Source of the DNA: Sipunculus nudus
Lineage: Eukaryota > Annelida > Sipuncula > Golfingiida > Sipunculidae
Reading direction: 5' to 3'
Assembly (NCBI GenBank): GCA_026874595.1
Contig: CM049322.1
Location: 3,085,900-3,149,899, forward strand
Length of the DNA: 64,000 nt
A program made the translations under genes and the position numbers. Shown one piece after another: positions 1 to 13,969 of this stretch. Position 1 is the stretch's first letter, and every line of letters starts with the position of its first letter. Under the pieces are notes generated by a model, which saw only the letters and a program-made list of their open reading frames with translations, did no database searches and had not been told where the DNA came from.

Positions 1-3000
1 ACATACTGACATCAAGGTGTGTTGTTATAGATACATACTGACATCAAGGTGTGTTGTTATAGATACATACTGACAACAAGGTGTGTTGTTATAGATACAT
101 ACTGACATCAAGGTGTGTTGTTGAAGATACATACTGACATCAAGGTGTGTTGTTATAGATACATACTGACATCAAGGTGTGTTGTTATAGATACATACTG
201 ACATCAAGGTGTGTTGTTATAGATACATACTGACATCAAGGTGTGTTGTTATAGATACATACTGACATCAAGGTGTGTTGTTATAGATACATACTGACAT
301 CAAGGTGTGTTGTTATAGATACATACTGACATCAAGGTGTGTTGTTGAAGATACATACTGACATCAAGGTGTGTTGTTATAGATACATACTGACATCAAG
401 GTGTGTTGTTATAGATACATACTGACATCAAGGTGTGTTGTTATAGATACATACTGACATCAAGGTGTGTTGTTATAGATACATACTGACATCAAGGTGT
501 GTTGTTATAGATACATACTGACATCAAGGTGTGTTGTTATAGATACATACTGACATCAAGGTGTGTTGTTATAGATACATACTGACATCAAGGTGTGTTG
601 TTATAGATACATACTGACAACAAGGTGTGTTGTTATAGATACATACTGACATCAAGGTGTGTTGTTATAGATACATACTGACATCAAGGTGTGTTGTTAT
701 AGATACATACTGACATCAAGGTGTGTTGTTATAGATACATACTGACATCAAGGTGTGTTGTTATAGATACATACTGACATCAAGGTGTGTTGTTATAGAT
801 ACATACTGACATCAAGGTGTGTTGTTATAGATACATACTGACATCAAGGTGTGTTGTTATAGATACATACTGACATCAAGGTGTGTTGTTATAGATACAT
901 ACTGACATCAAGGTGTGTTGTTATAGATACATACTGACATCAAGGTGTGTTGTTATAGATACATACTGACATCAAGGTGTGTTGTTATAGATACATACTG
1001 ACATCAAGGTGTGTTGTTATAGATACATACTGACATCAAGGTGTGTTGTTATAGATACATACTGACATCAAGGTGTGTTGTTATAGATACATACTGACAT
1101 CAAGGTGTGTTGTTATAGATACATACTGACATCAAGGTGTGTTGTTATAGATACATACTGACATCAAGGTGTGTTGTTATAGATACATACTGACATCAAG
1201 GTGTGTTGTTATAGATACATACTGACATCAAGGTGTGTTGTTATAGATACATACTGACATCAAGGTGTGTTGTTATAGATACATACTGACATCAAGGTGT
1301 GTTGTTATAGATACATACTGACATCAAGGTGTGTTGTTATAGATACATACTGACATCAAGGTGTGTTGTTATAGATACATACTGACATCAAGGTGTGTTG
1401 TTATAGATACATACTGACATCAAGGTGTGTTGTTATAGATACATACTGACATCAAGGTGTGTTGTTATAGATACATACTGACATCAAGGTGTGTTGTTAT
1501 AGATACATACTGACATCAAGGTGTGTTGTTATAGATACATACTGACATCAAGGTGTGTTGTTATAGATACATACTGACATCAAGGTGTGTTGTTATAGAT
1601 ACATACTGACAACAAGGTGTGTTGTTATAGATACATACTGACAACAAGGTGTGTTGTTATAGATACATACTGACATCAAGGTGTGTTGTTATAGATACAT
1701 ACTGACATCAAGGTGTGTTGTTATAGATACATACTGACATCAAGGTGTGTTGTTATAGATACATACTGACAACAAGGTGTGTTGTTGAAGATACATACTG
1801 ACATCAAGGTGTGTTGTTATAGATACATACTGACATCAAGGTGTGTTGTTATAGATACATACTGACATCAAGGTGTGTTGTTATAGATACATACTGACAT
1901 CAAGGTGTGTTGTTATAGATACATACTGACATCAAGGTGTGTTGTTATAGATACATACTGACATCAAGGTGTGTTGTTATAGATACATACTGACATCAAG
2001 GTGTGTTGTTATAGATACATACTGACATCAAGGTGTGTTGTTGAAGATACATACTGACATCAAGGTGTGTTGTTATAGATACATACTGACATCAAGGTGT
2101 GTTGTTATAGATACATACTGACAACAAGGTGTGTTGTTATAGATACATACTGACATCAAGGTGTGTTGTTATAGATACATACTGACATCAAGGTGTGTTG
2201 TTATAGATACATACTGACATCAAGGTGTGTTGTTGAAGATACATACTGACATCAAGGTGTGTTGTTATAGATACATACTGACATCAAGGTGTGTTGTTAT
2301 AGATACATACTGACAACAAGGTGTGTTGTTGAAGATACATACTGACATCAAGGTGTGTTGTTATAGATACATACTGACATCAAGGTGTGTTGTTATAGAT
2401 ACATACTGACATCAAGGTGTGTTGTTATAGATACATACTGACATCAAGGTGTGTTGTTATAGATACATACTGACATCAAGGTGTGTTGTTATAGATACAT
2501 ACTGACATCAAGGTGTGTTGTTGAAGATACATACTGACATCAAGGTGTGTTGTTATAGATACATACTGACATCAAGGTGTGTTGTTATAGATACATACTG
2601 ACAACAAGGTGTGTTGTTGAAGATACATACTGACATCAAGGTGTGTTGTTATAGATACATACTGACATCAAGGTGTGTTGTTATAGATACATACTGACAA
2701 CAAGGTGTGTTGTTATAGATACATACTGACATCAAGGTGTGTTGTTATAGATACATACTGACATCAAGGTGTGTTGTTATAGATACATACTGACATCAAG
2801 GTGTGTTGTTATAGATACATACTGACATCAAGGTGTGTTGTTATAGATACATACTGACATCAAGGTGTGTTGTTATAGATACATACTGACAACAAGGTGT
2901 GTTGTTATAGATACATACTGACATCAAGGTGTGTTGTTGAAGATACATACTGACATCAAGGTGTGTTGTTATAGATACATACTGACATCAAGGTGTGTTG

Positions 3001-5936
3001 TTATAGATACATACTGACATCAAGGTGTGTTGTTGAAGATACATACTGACATCAAGGTGTGTTGTTATAGATACATACTGACATCAAGGTGTGTTGTTGA
3101 AGATACATACTGACATCAAGGTGTGTTGTTATAGATACATACTGACATCAAGGTGTGTTGTTGAAGATACATACTGACATCAAGGTGTGTTGTTATAGAT
3201 ACATACTGACATCAAGGTGTGTTGTTGAAGATACATACTGACATCAAGGTGTGTTGTTATAGATACATACTGACATCAAGGTGTGTTGTTATAGATACAT
3301 ACTGACATCAAGGTGTGTTGTTATAGATACATACTGACATCAAGGTGTGTTGTTGAAGATACATACTGACAACAAGGTGTGTTGTTATAGATACATACTG
3401 ACATCAAGGTGTGTTGTTGAAGATACATACTGACAACAAGGTGTGTTGTTATAGATACATACTGACATCAAGGTGTGTTGTTGAAGATACATACTGACAA
3501 CAAGGTGTGTTGTTATAGATACATACTGACATCAAGGTGTGTTGTTGAAGATACATACTGACAACAAGGTGTGTTGTTATAGATACATACTGACATCAAG
3601 GTGTGTTGTTGAAGATACATACTGACAACAAGGTGTGTTGTTATAGATACATACTGACATCAAGGTGTGTTGTTGAAGATACATACTGACAACAAGGTGT
3701 GTTGTTATAGATACATACTGACATCAAGGTGTGTTGTTGAAGATACATACTGACATCAAGGTGTGTTGTTATAGATACATACTGACAACAAGGTGTGTTG
3801 TTATAGATACATACTGACATCAAGGTGTGTTGTTATAGATACATACTGACATCAAGGTGTGTTGTTATAGATACATACTGACATCAAGGTGTGTTGTTAT
3901 AGATACATACTGACATCAAGGTGTGTTGTTATAGATACATACTGACAACAAGGTGTGTTGTTATAGATACATACTGACATCAAGGTGTGTTGTTATAGAT
4001 ACATACTGACAACAAGGTGTGTTGTTATAGATACATACTGACAACAAGGTGTGTTGTTATAGATACATACTGACAACAAGGTGTGTTGTTATAGATACAT
4101 ACTGACATCAAGGTGTGTTGTTATAGATACATACTGACATCAAGGTGTGTTGTTATAGATACATACTGACATCAAGGTGTGTTGTTATAGATACATACTG
4201 ACATCAAGGTGTGTTGTTGAAGATACATACTGACAACAAGGTGTGTTGTTATAGATACATACTGACATCAAGGTGTGTTGTTGAAGATACATACTGACAT
4301 CAAGGTGTGTTGTTGAAGATACATACTGACAACAAGGTGTGTTGTTATAGATACATACTGACATCAAGGTGTGTTGTTGAAGATACATACTGACAACAAG
4401 GTGTGTTGTTGAAGATACATACTGACAACAAGGTGTGTTGTTGAAGATACATACTGACAACAAGGTGTGTTGTTATAGATACATACTGGCATCAAGGTGT
4501 GTTGTTGAAGATACATACTGACAACAAGGTGTGTTGTTGAAGATACATACTGACAACAAGGTGTGTTGTTGAAGATACATACTGACAACAAGGTGTGTTG
4601 TTATAGATACATACTGACAACAAGGTGTGTTGTTATAGATACATACTGACATCAAGGTGTGTTGTTGAAGATACATACTGACAACAAGGTGTGTTGTTAT
4701 AGATACATACTGACAACAAGGTGTGTTGTTGAAGATACATACTGACAACAAGGTGTGTTGTTATAGATACATACTGACATCAAGGTGTGTTGTTGAAGAT
4801 ACATACTGACAACAAGGTGTGTTGTTGAAGATACATACTGACAACAAGGTGTGTTGTTTTAGATACATACTGACATCAAGGTGTGTTGTTATAGATACAT
4901 ACTGACAACAAGGTGTGTTGTTATAGATACATACTGACAACAAGGTGTGTTGTTTTAGATACATACTGACATCAAGGTGTGTTGTTATAGATACATACTG
5001 ACAACAAGGTGTGTTGTTATAGATACATACTGACAACAAGGTGTGTTGTTATAGATACATACTGACAACAAGGTGTGTTGTTTTAGATACATACTGACAT
5101 CAAGGTGTGTTGTTATAGATACATACTGACAACAAGGTGTGTTGGTTTAGATACATACTGACATCAAGGTGTGTTGTTATAGATACATACTGACAACAAG
5201 GTGTGTTGTTATAGATACATACTGACAACAAGGTGTGTTGTTATAGATACATACTGACAACAAGGTGTGTTGTTATAGATACATACTGACAACAAGGTGT
5301 GTTGTTTTAGATACATACTGACATCAAGGTGTGTTGTTATAGATACATACTGACAACAAGGTGTGTTGTTTTAGATACATACTGACATCAAGGTGTGTTG
5401 TTATAGATACATACTGACAACAAGGTGTGTTGTTATAGATACATACTGACAACAAGGTGTGTTGTTATAGATACATACTGACAACAAGGTGTGTTGTTAT
5501 AGATACATACTGACATCAAGGTGTGTTGTTATAGATACATACTGACAACAAGGTGTGTTGTTATAGATACATACTGACAACAAGGTGTGTTGTTATAGAT
5601 ACATACTGACATCAAGGTGTGTTGTTATAGATACATACTGACATCAAGGTGTGTTGTTGAAGATACATACTGACATCAAGGTGTGTTGTTATAGATACAT
5701 ACTGACATCAAGGTGTGTTGTTATAGATACATACTGACAACAAGGTGTGTTGTTATAGATACATACTGACATCAAGGTGTGTTGTTATAGATACATACTG
5801 ACATCAAGGTGTGTTGTTATAGATACATACTGACATCAAGGTGTGTTGTTGAAGATACATACTGACAACAAGTTTTGTTGTTGAAGGTACATACTGACAA
5901 CAAGGTGTGTTGTTGAAGGCATATACTGACAACGGT
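1..5936. repeat. 32-bp minisatellite, about 185 copies, truncated by the window edge
   Basis: Tandem 32-bp unit; it starts ACATACTGACATCAAGGTGT and continues GTTGTTATAGAT. Copies are head to tail with almost no indels. Two variable sites define most unit types: ACATC or ACAAC at positions 10-12, and TTATAG, TTGAAG or TTTTAG near the end. The left part (1 to about 1,600) is nearly all ATC/TTATAG. The right part is a mixture, including an alternating two-unit (64-bp) pattern at about 3,361-3,730 and a cluster of TTTTAG units at about 4,850-5,380. The last units before 5,936 are degenerate. Short minus-strand ORFs here arise only where TTGAAG or TTTTAG replaces TTATAG, because CTATAA supplies the stop. 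No coding role is inferred. Confidence 0.98.
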
Positions 5937-7317
5937 AGCACAACACTGGATACATTAGTATGTATGTCATATGGGACTGTGTATTTTGCCGTTAAGCAAA
6001 TATATACGGGACTCTCCGTAATGCACATTATAAATCCATTATGTCCATTAAGAACTCTCCGCTGTGTTGGGCAATTTCATTATTCTTTCTTTTAATTATT
6101 AACATCAGCTGAGCGAATTAAAGACTATCCAATTATATCCATTAATATTTCTGTACTTTGGCCATAAAGAATTCTCCAAAGCCGATTGTGTTTATGATGT
6201 ATTTAATTTACTCCCTGACAGTTCAGCTTTACTACCTGTTATAGCCGATCAGATTTCCCAAACATGCGCATTATGTAGCCTTCTCTATTTTCTTTATTTT
6301 ATAAGTATGTCCATAATTGCCGCGGCAAGAAAGGCATGCGTTCATCCCTGTTTGTGCGTGCGTTTGTGTTTGTTCACAGCAAAACTAACGCACAACACAA
6401 CTCACGCAATCATGAACGGAATCTCATGAAATCTTCCGGGCATTTCGGGGATGGGAAAAAGCAACGATTTGATTTTGGTGTGGACCCGGCACATGATCCG
6501 TATAAAAGGGTCGTCATCAAGGATTGTTCACCAAAGTACAGTCACTTATGCACGATTGAACTAGAAATATGAACCGAATAAATGAATGGTAACACGTGTT
6601 TGATAGCTTCACACAATAGGGACCCCCACATGGCGGAGGCTTGCATTTCTCTCATAACAAATTTCTATTAAATGCTACTTCTATTTTCTTATGATTGTTC
6701 ACTCTGTTAATTACTTTAACCATTACAGATACTCCAAATATACTCAGGACTCCACAACTTGTGTTTCCAGACCACATATGTTTGAATTCGTGGGTCAATT
6801 TGAGCAAGGAAATACCAGTCTCAATTGCACGGGGCCGGATATGTTGTTTGCACATGCATACATGTGTTACCACGAAAGGGACTCTACCAAGTGTTGAACA
6901 CCAACACGTACACACTCCAGAAATATTCATCTGTATCAATAGCCAAACACCCTGGAAGTGATTCCCGTATCTTACTTTTACACAACGTCACTTGTATTGC
7001 ACGCCCTCCGAGGACAAATAAAACAACAAATAACCAAGAATTTGGATTTATAACAAAGTTAAATTTAATCAGACATCTAGACAAGTCTAAGTTATATTGA
7101 CAACTCAATGATCAGTATTCGTAGATAATGATTTGAATGTAGGCCATATTGCTAAGCGGTTGTGGTAGATGTAATTTTAATGATATCATCGGCAGAACTT
7201 GGTTACACCTACATATAATTAGTTTTCTTAATAAATGACCTCATACCGAGTATTTCAAAAATGTTTTTTCCCCATTAAGATTCCTTAATTTGCTCAGATT
7301 CCTTTGATCCAAAACGT
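5937..7317. other. Single-copy spacer between two minisatellites
   Basis: Non-repetitive DNA. ORFs are under 100 codons, overlap on both strands and resemble no family I recognise, so no gene is called. A 26-bp stretch at 6,978-7,003 recurs at 12,291-12,316 on the far side of the next array. Confidence 0.6.
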
Positions 7318-10300
7318 TCCAATACGCGAGGCAGATACACTGTGAGGCTGATACCATGTGAGGTTGATACATTGTGAAGCTGATACACTCTAAGGCTGAA
7401 AAATTGTGAGGCTGATAATCTGTTAGGCTGATAAACCGTGAAGCTGATACACTTTGAGGCTGATACACTGTGAGGCTGATACACTGTGAAGCTGATTCAC
7501 CGTGAGGCTGATACACTGTGAGGCTAATACACTCTGAAGCTGATGCTCTCTGAAGCTGATACACTGTGAGGCTGATACACTGTGAAGCTGATACACTGTG
7601 AAGCTGATACCCTGTGCGCCTGATACCCTGTGAGGCTGATACACTGTGAAACTGATACACTATGAAGCTGATACCCTGTGAAGCTGATACCCTGTGAAGC
7701 TGATACACTGTGAAGCTGATACACTGTGAGGCTGATACACTGTGAGGCTGATACCCTGTGCGCCTGATACACTGTGCGCCTGATACACTGTGAAGCTGAT
7801 ACACTGTGAAGCTGATACACTGTGAGGCTGATACACTGTGAAGCTGATACCCTGTGCGCCTGATACCCTGTGCGCCTGATACACTGTGAGGCTGATACAC
7901 TGTGAAGCTGATACACTGTGAAGCTGATACACTGTGAAGCTGATACACTGTGAAGCTGATACAGTGTGAAGCTGATACACTGTGAAGCTGATACACTGTG
8001 AAGCTGATACACTGTGAAGCTGATACACTGTGAGGCTGATACACTGTGAAGCTGATACCCTGTGCGCCTGATACACTGTGCGCCTGATACACTGTGAGGC
8101 TGATACCATGTGAAGCTGATACACTGTGAGGCTGATACACTGTGAAGCTGATACACTGTGAAGCTGATACACTGTGAAGCTGATACACTGTGAGGCTGAT
8201 ACACTGTGAAGCTGATACACTGTGAAGCTGATACACTGTGAAGCTGATACACTGTGAAGCTGATACACTGTGAAGCTGATACCCTGTGCGCCTGATACCC
8301 TGTGTGGCTGATACCCTGTGTGGCTGATACACTGTGAAGCTGATACACTGTGAGGCTGATACACTGTGAAGCTGATACACTGTGAGGCTGATACACTGTG
8401 AGGCTGATACCCTGTGCGCCTGATACCCTGTGAAGCTGATACACTGTGAAGCTGATACACTGTGAAGCTGATACACTGTGAGGCTGATACACTGTGAAGC
8501 TGATACAATGTGAAGCTGATACACTGTGAAGCTGATACACTGTGAAGCTGATACCCTGTGAAGCTGATACACTGTGAAGCTGATACACTGTGAAGCTGAC
8601 ACACTGTGAGGCTGATACACTGTGAGGCTGATACCCTGTGAAGCTGATACACTGTGAAGCTGATACACTGTGAAGCTGATACACTGTGAAGCTGATACAC
8701 TGTGAGGCTGATACACTGTGAAGCTGATACACTGTGAAGCTGATACACTGTGAGGCTGATACACTGTGAAGCTGATACACTGTGAGGCTGATACACTGTG
8801 AGGCTGATACCCTGTGAAGCTGATACACTGTGAAGCTGATACACTGTGAAGCTGATACACCGTGAAGCTGATACACTGTGAAGCTGATACACTGTGAGGC
8901 TGATACACTGTGAAGCTGATACAGTGTGAGGCTGATACACTGTGAGGCTGATACCCTGTGAGGCTGATACACTGTGAAGCTGATACACCGTGAAGCTGAT
9001 ACACTGTGAAGCTGATACACTGTGAAGCTGATACACTGTGAAGCTGATACACAGTGAAGCTGATACACTGTGAAGCTGATACACTGTGAAGCTGATACAC
9101 TGTGAAGCTGATACCCTGGAAGCTGATATCCTGTGAAGCTGATACACTGTGAAGCTGATACAGTGTGAGGCTGATACCCTGTGAAGCTGATACCCTGTGA
9201 AGCTGATACCCTGTGCGCCTGATACCCTGTGTGGCTGATACACTGTGAAGCTGATACACTGTTAGGCTGATACACTGTGAGGCTGATACCCTGTGAAGCT
9301 GATACCCTGTGAAGCTGATACACTGTGAAGCTGATACACTGTGAGGCTAATACCCTGTGAAGCTGATACCCTGTGAAGCTGATACACTGTGAGGCTGATA
9401 CACTGTGAAGCTGATACACTGTGAAGCTGATACCCTGTGAAGCTGATACACTGTGAAGCTGATACACTGTGAGGCTGATACACTGTGAGGCTGATACCCT
9501 GTGAAGCTGATACCCTGTGAAGCTGATACACTGTGAAGCTGATATACTGTGAAACTGATACACTGTGAAGCTGATACACTGTGAAGCTAATACACTGTGA
9601 AGCTGATACACTGTGAAGCTGATACACTGTGAGGCTGATACACTGTGAAGCTGATACCCTGTGCGCCTGATACACTGTGAGGCTGATACACTGTGAAGCT
9701 GATACACTGTGAAGCTGATACAATGTGAAGCTGATACACTGTGAGGCTGATACACTGTGAGGCTGATACCCTGTGAAGCTGATAGACTGTGAAGCTGATA
9801 CACTGTGAAGCTGATACCCTGTGCGCCTGATACCCTGTGAAGCTGATACACTGTGAGGCTGATACACTGTGAAGCTGATACCCTGTGCGCCTGATACCCT
9901 GTGTGGCTGATACACTGTGAAGCTGATACACTGTGAAGCTGATACAATGTGAAGCTGATACACTGTGAAGCTGATACACTGTGAAGCTGATACCCTGTGA
10001 AGCTGATACACTGTGAAGCTGATACACTGTGAAGCTGATACACTGTGAGGCTGATACACTGTGAGGCTGATACCCTGTGAAGCTGATACACTGTGAAGCT
10101 GATACACTGTGAAGCTGATACACTGTGAAGCTGATACACTGTGAGGCTGATACACTGTGAAGCTGATACACTGTGAAGCTGATACCCTGTGCGCCTGATA
10201 CCCTGTGAAGCTGATACACTGTGAGGCTGATACACTGTGAAGCTGATACCCTGTGCGCCTGATACCCTGTGTGGCTGATACACTGTGAAGCTGATACACT

Positions 10301-11820
10301 GTGAAGCTGATACCCTGTGCGCCTGATACCCTGTGAAGCTGATACACTGTGAAGCTGATACACTGTGAGGCTGATACACTGTGAGGCTGATACCCTGTGA
10401 AGCTGATACCCTGTGAAGCTAATACACTGTGAAGCTGATACACTGTGAGGCTGATACACTGTGAAGCTGATACACTGTGAAGCTGATACACTGTGAGGCT
10501 GATACACTGTGAAGCTGATACACTGTGAGGCTGATACACTGTGAGGCTGATACCCTGTGAGGCTGATACACTGTGAAGCTGATACACTGTGAAGCTGATA
10601 CACTGTGAAGCTGATACACTGTGAGGCTGATACACTGTGAAGCTGATACACTGTGAAGCTGATACACTGTGAAGCTGATACACTGTGAAGCTGATACACC
10701 GTGAAGCTGATACCCTGTGAAGCTGGTACCCTGTGAAGCTGATACACTGTGAAGCTGATACAGTGTGAGGCTGATACCCTGTAAAGCTGATACCCTGTGA
10801 AGCTGATACCCTGTGCGCCTGATACCCTGTGTGGCTGATACACTGTGAAGCTGATACACTGTGAGGCTGATACACTGTGAGGCTGATACCCTGTAAAGCT
10901 GATACCCTGTGAAGCTGATACACTGTGAAGCTGATACACTGTGAGGCTGATACCCTGTGAAGCTGATACCCTGTGAAGCTGATACACTGTGAGGCTGATA
11001 CACTGTGAAGCTGATACACTGTGAAGCTGATACCCTGTGAGGCTGATACACTGTGAGGCTGATACCCTGTGAAGCTGATACCCTGTGAAGCTGATACACT
11101 GTGAAGCTGATATACTGTGAAGCTGATACACTGTGAAGCTGATACACTGTGAAGCTGATACCCTGTGAAGCTGATACACTGTGAAGCTGATACACTGTGA
11201 GGCTGATACACTGTGAAGCTGATACCCTGTGCGCCTGATACACTGTGAGGCTGATACACTGTGAAGCTGATACACTGTGAAGCTGATACACTGTGAATCT
11301 GATACACTGTGAAGCTGATACCCTGTGCGCCTGATACCCTGTGTGGCTGATAGACTGTGAAGCTGATACACTGTGAAGCTGATACCCTGTGCGCCTGATA
11401 CCCTGTGAAGCTGATACACTGTGAGGCTGATACACTGTGAAGCTGATACCCTGTGCGCCTGATACCCTGTGTGGCTGATACACTGTGAAGCTGATACACT
11501 GTGAAGCTGATACCCTGTGCGCCTAATACCCTGTGAAGCTGATACACTGTGAAGCTGATACACTGTGAGGCTGATACACTGTGAAGCTGATACCCTGTGC
11601 GCCTGATACACTGTGAGGCTGATACACTGTGAGGCTGATACACTGTGAAGCTGATACACTGTGAAGCTGATACACTGTGAAGCTGATACCCTGTGCGCCT
11701 GATACCCTGTGTGGCTGATAGACTGTGAGGCCAATATACTCTCAGGTTGATACACTGTGAGGCTGATGTGATGTCAGGCTCATACACGGCGGGCCAAATC
11801 CCTGCGAGGCTAATTCTGTG
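7318..11820. repeat. 16-bp minisatellite, about 280 copies, with long-range internal duplication
   Basis: Unit GCTGATACACTGTGAA (16 bp), with variants GAGGC, CGCC or TGTGGC in place of GAAGC, and ACCC in place of ACAC. Units hold length almost perfectly. Edges degenerate at 7,318-7,560 and 11,730-11,820. A block around 9,128-9,560 recurs around 10,731-11,130: the marker CAGTGTGAGG is at 9,161 and 10,761, exactly 1,600 bp (100 units) apart. The minus strand of the unit has no stop codon in any frame, so overlapping ORFs of up to 951 codons appear. They translate to a 16-residue YQLHSVSASQCISFTV-type repeat and have no unique domain or splice context. Confidence 0.98.
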
Positions 11821-12098
11821 AAGTTATGTGGAAGTATTATTTATTCATTTATATTTGTTTGCAAGTCTATTAGAGGAAGCGTGTGATACTGCCCTGTCAC
11901 GCTGTCAGAAACCGGAATGGAATTCTGCGGATGTACATATACGTAGTTAAGTTACCGAAAAAAAAATATGTGCCTTAGATGATTTCCACGTGTGGACATT
12001 TTCATTTACACCCTTTAAAATGACTACGGAATTCACGTGTTTTACTTGTGGCTCTGTGCTACAAGACGGCAAACTTGTGTGAGCGTAGATTTAAGATG
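11821..12098. other. Spacer, no feature seen
   Basis: AT-rich single-copy sequence between the 16-bp array and the next element. No ORF or RNA gene is recognisable. Confidence 0.5.
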
Positions 12099-12810
12099 GT
12101 TTTCCATAAGTGCGTAGTTCGTATGCGTAGTATGTATCCGCAAAGTTCATTTTCCGTAAGTAGGCCTACGTACGCGTAGTCTGTACTCCGTGTTGATAGA
12201 TTCTCGATGGCTGGGGATTTTACCATATATTTATTGTACATTTCTAAATATTAGCAATAAAAGTTAGACGTAGTAGTAGTTTCGGTTCTGTTACACAACG
12301 TCACTTGTATTGCACGAAGTAGGCCTACGTACGCGTAGTCCGTACTCCGTGTTGATAGATTCTCGATGGCTGGGGATTTCACCATATATATTAATTGTAC
12401 ATTTCTAAATATTAGCAACAAAGGTTTTTCTTTTATTTAGATTAAAATGCTATATATTTTCAAAATGGATCTTAATTATTATTTTATCATTTCTGATGCT
12501 TTAACTGCTCAAGCATATGAAAAACACGTGTATGTTAAAGAGAGGACAACAAAAATTCAACCAAATGCCAAAATGTTTGTTTTACGAAAGACTGATGTTA
12601 TAAATAACATTTAAACCAATGGAAATAGAGACTGTTCATATCAGCATGGCCTGTGTGGGAGAACTCTTTGATAAACGATTTGATAAATTGACAAGTTGAT
12701 TGGTATGCGTAGTGGGCAAAAATAGCTCCCGACAGCGTGCGGACACGGACTACAAAAATGGATAACTCATGCGAACTGTACAGATACGGACTACGCAGTT
12801 ATGGAAAAGC
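12099..12810. mobile_element. Candidate non-autonomous DNA transposon, about 0.71 kb, with imperfect TIRs
   Basis: The left end (12,099-12,124) reads TTTTCCATAAGTGCGTAGTT and then CGTAT. The reverse complement of the right end (12,784-12,810) reads TTTTCCATAACTGCGTAGTC and then CGTAT, so 23 of 25 bases match. Inside, a segment of about 85 bp at 12,159-12,241 is directly duplicated at 12,318-12,405. There is no coding capacity. No clean target-site duplication is visible, so superfamily and exact ends are uncertain. Confidence 0.5.
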
Positions 12811-12956
12811 ACCTTTACGGGACAAGACAGGGCGGGGGCAGGGGGGGTGTGACGTGGTAGTGGTTTCGGTTTATTTTTTTTAAGCGGCTCACCACACTGC
12901 GTGCCTGGGATTTACTCCCATACTTGTCATAATGAAATTGCGGTTTATATATTCAT

Positions 12957-13096
12957 CGGCGGATCCAGGTATTTTTGAAAGGGGAGGGTTCAGTCCAGGA
13001 AATTTCATAAGAAACCCTAAAAATACCTAGATGTAGAAAGGTCCAGGTCGTAAAAATTGGTTTAAATCCCCCCCCCCCCCCCGGATCCGCCACTGG
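12957..13096. mobile_element. 140-bp MITE-like element with GGCGGATCC ends
   Basis: It begins CGGCGGATCC and ends GGATCCGCCACTGG. It is flanked by TATTCAT at 12,950-12,956 and 13,097-13,103, a 7-bp target-site duplication (8 bp with one mismatch), which would suit a hAT-type insertion. The interior has a C14 run. A second element with the same ends lies at 55,590-55,795. Confidence 0.6.
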
Positions 13097-13103
13097 TATT
13101 CAT

Positions 13104-13903
13104 ATAATTATCTTAGAAGATAATTGCTCGGTATCAAATAACTTAAAAAAAAAACACTTGCACATTCCATGTGTTACTACTGTTTTTATATATATCCTGT
13201 ATATCGAGTTATAAATATAGTTTTGTTATTGTTAAGTCGCCGATGATTTTAGCTTTTCAATTTGATACTGAGAAGTCGCGAGATAAAGTTTTCTATATTA
13301 ACAACATTTTATGGGTAGTACTCCCTTCCCTTAATGCGTGGCCATTATATGTATATTATATACATAAAATTATATACATGCAAATAATAAATATAGCCCC
13401 TCCCCCTACACATACACATACAGACACACACCCATCCCGGTATAAAATCCTGGATACGCGCCATGTGTGAAGAACAATAAAAAGTAGAATCTTGCTAAAA
13501 TAACAGAACTTTAAATATTTCTCAGTCACAAGACCATGATTGATACCACATAACACATGGCTCAAACGCATAACTATCAAACAGATAAGACAAAATTCAA
13601 TATTTTTTTTTGCATTTATGGGTGTCCGCAGCCCGGGGTTTCACTGTATCTAATTATCTCGATAGACAGACTTTTTCTATATTTAATACACACAAAGAAG
13701 AAAACATATGTAAATATTTTCCCCATTGACAAAACTTAACAAATATATGGAAGTAATGTTAAAATCAGTCCCTGATCCTCGGGTCCCAGTTTTACAACCC
13801 TACACAGAAACGTCGAATACCGGTGGTAATAATTGGATCGACGATGTTGACTCAGTGGTTGAAGCCAGGGAATTAAAGACTATTCTGTGGTTAAATATAT
13901 GTG

Positions 13904-13969
<66 letters not shown>

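Noticed and set aside
1-5936. CRISPR-like array
   Set aside because: There are no spacers. Copies are directly adjacent, and the context is eukaryotic.
3641-6028. Minus-strand ORFs in the 32-bp array
   Set aside because: Repeat translation; open only where unit variants remove a stop.
7241-11787. Minus-strand ORFs up to 951 codons in the 16-bp array
   Set aside because: All three frames are open because the unit has no stop. The unit length is not a multiple of three, and there is no unique domain, start context or splice evidence.
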